The position numbers and the translations under genes are program-made. This document shows, in pieces, positions 5,634 through 5,758 of a stretch of 5,758 nucleotides of DNA. The notes beneath the pieces were generated by a model. It had not been told where the DNA came from. It did no database searches and saw only the letters and a program-made list of their open reading frames with translations. The stretch covers positions 1 to 5,758 of the forward strand of contig WQUQ01000115.1 in NCBI GenBank assembly GCA_009782025.1, in the 5' to 3' direction. Source of the DNA: Desulfobulbus sp. (GTDB taxonomy: Bacteria; Pseudomonadota; Gammaproteobacteria; Burkholderiales; Rhodocyclaceae). The first letter of the stretch is position 1; each line of letters opens with the position of its first letter.

Positions 5634-5758
5634 TTACTCGACGATCTTGGCGACAACACCGGCGCCGACGGTGCGACCGCCTTCGCGGATGGCGAAGCGC
5701 AGACCTTCTTCCATGGCGATCGGGGCGATCAGCTTGACCGTCATCGCCACGTTGTCGC
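5634..5758 (-). CDS. tuf: Elongation factor Tu, C-terminal fragment (runs off the window)
   Basis: Only the last 41 complete codons are present, ending at TAA 5636-5634. They cover the end of domain III of EF-Tu, the GTPase that delivers aminoacyl-tRNA to the ribosome. The sequence [21 protein letters not shown] followed by [16 protein letters not shown] is nearly identical to other bacterial EF-Tu C-termini. The GTPase domain lies outside the window. Placement just before rpsJ matches the common str-S10 arrangement (rpsL, rpsG, fusA, tuf, rpsJ). Many proteobacteria carry two tuf copies, and this would be the one linked to fusA; that cannot be confirmed here. Confidence 0.97.
   Translation of the reverse strand, partial: DNVAMTVKLIAPIAMEEGLRFAIREGGRTVGAGVVAKIVE

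Noticed and set aside
1..5758. tRNA genes, rRNA, CRISPR arrays or a new defence system
   Set aside because: No cloverleaf-like sequences, no regularly spaced repeats and no unexplained gene space beyond the first ~370 bases; the adenine methyltransferase fragment is too short to represent a working restriction-modification or defence module.

Overview
The window is almost entirely the S10 ribosomal-protein gene cluster of a Gram-negative bacterium, read on the minus strand. The order is tuf (3' end only), rpsJ, rplC, rplD, rplW, rplB, rpsS, rplV, rpsC, rplP, rpmC, rpsQ. The tuf-rpsJ junction, the high GC content, the L3 motif [11 protein letters not shown] and the 264-residue S3 with a basic, Pro/Ala-rich tail all suggest a betaproteobacterium. 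Rhodocyclales is possible, but that level is a guess from protein flavour and was not tested by any search.

Layout, in the direction of transcription (high to low coordinates). The C-terminus of EF-Tu (5758-5634) is followed by a perfect 11-bp GC-rich hairpin with an imperfect T tract (5618-5593), then rpsJ. A 111-nt gap separates rpsJ from rplC. It holds a consensus TATAAT -10 box and a 7-bp stem ending just ahead of the rplC ribosome binding site. From rplC to rpsQ the genes are packed with gaps of 10 nt or less, or with 1-4 nt overlaps, as in a translationally coupled operon. A strong intrinsic terminator (410-369) closes the operon 22 nt past the rpsQ stop codon. Three starts were moved inward from the longest reading frame (rplC, rplW, rplP) on the basis of Shine-Dalgarno spacing and family N-termini.

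The first ~370 bases are accessory DNA. On the plus strand, convergent with rpsQ, lies the last ~48 codons of a gene resembling phage/prophage DNA adenine methyltransferases. Its upstream part appears to have been removed by an insertion sequence: the first 14 codons of an IS3-family OrfA-like transposase run off the left edge on the minus strand, preceded by a plausible IS end near base 133. In the usual bacterial order rplN (L14, first gene of the spc cluster) follows rpsQ. It is not found in the 432 bases available here, so the ribosomal superoperon is interrupted by mobile and phage-like DNA at exactly the S10/spc boundary.

The operon genes work together in building both ribosomal subunits: S10, S19, S3 and S17 in the 30S; L3, L4, L23, L2, L22, L16 and L29 in the 50S. 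I found no wholly new system. The items worth checking are the interrupted rpsQ-rplN junction, the terminator-like hairpin between tuf and rpsJ, and the apparent separate promoter and leader for rplC.
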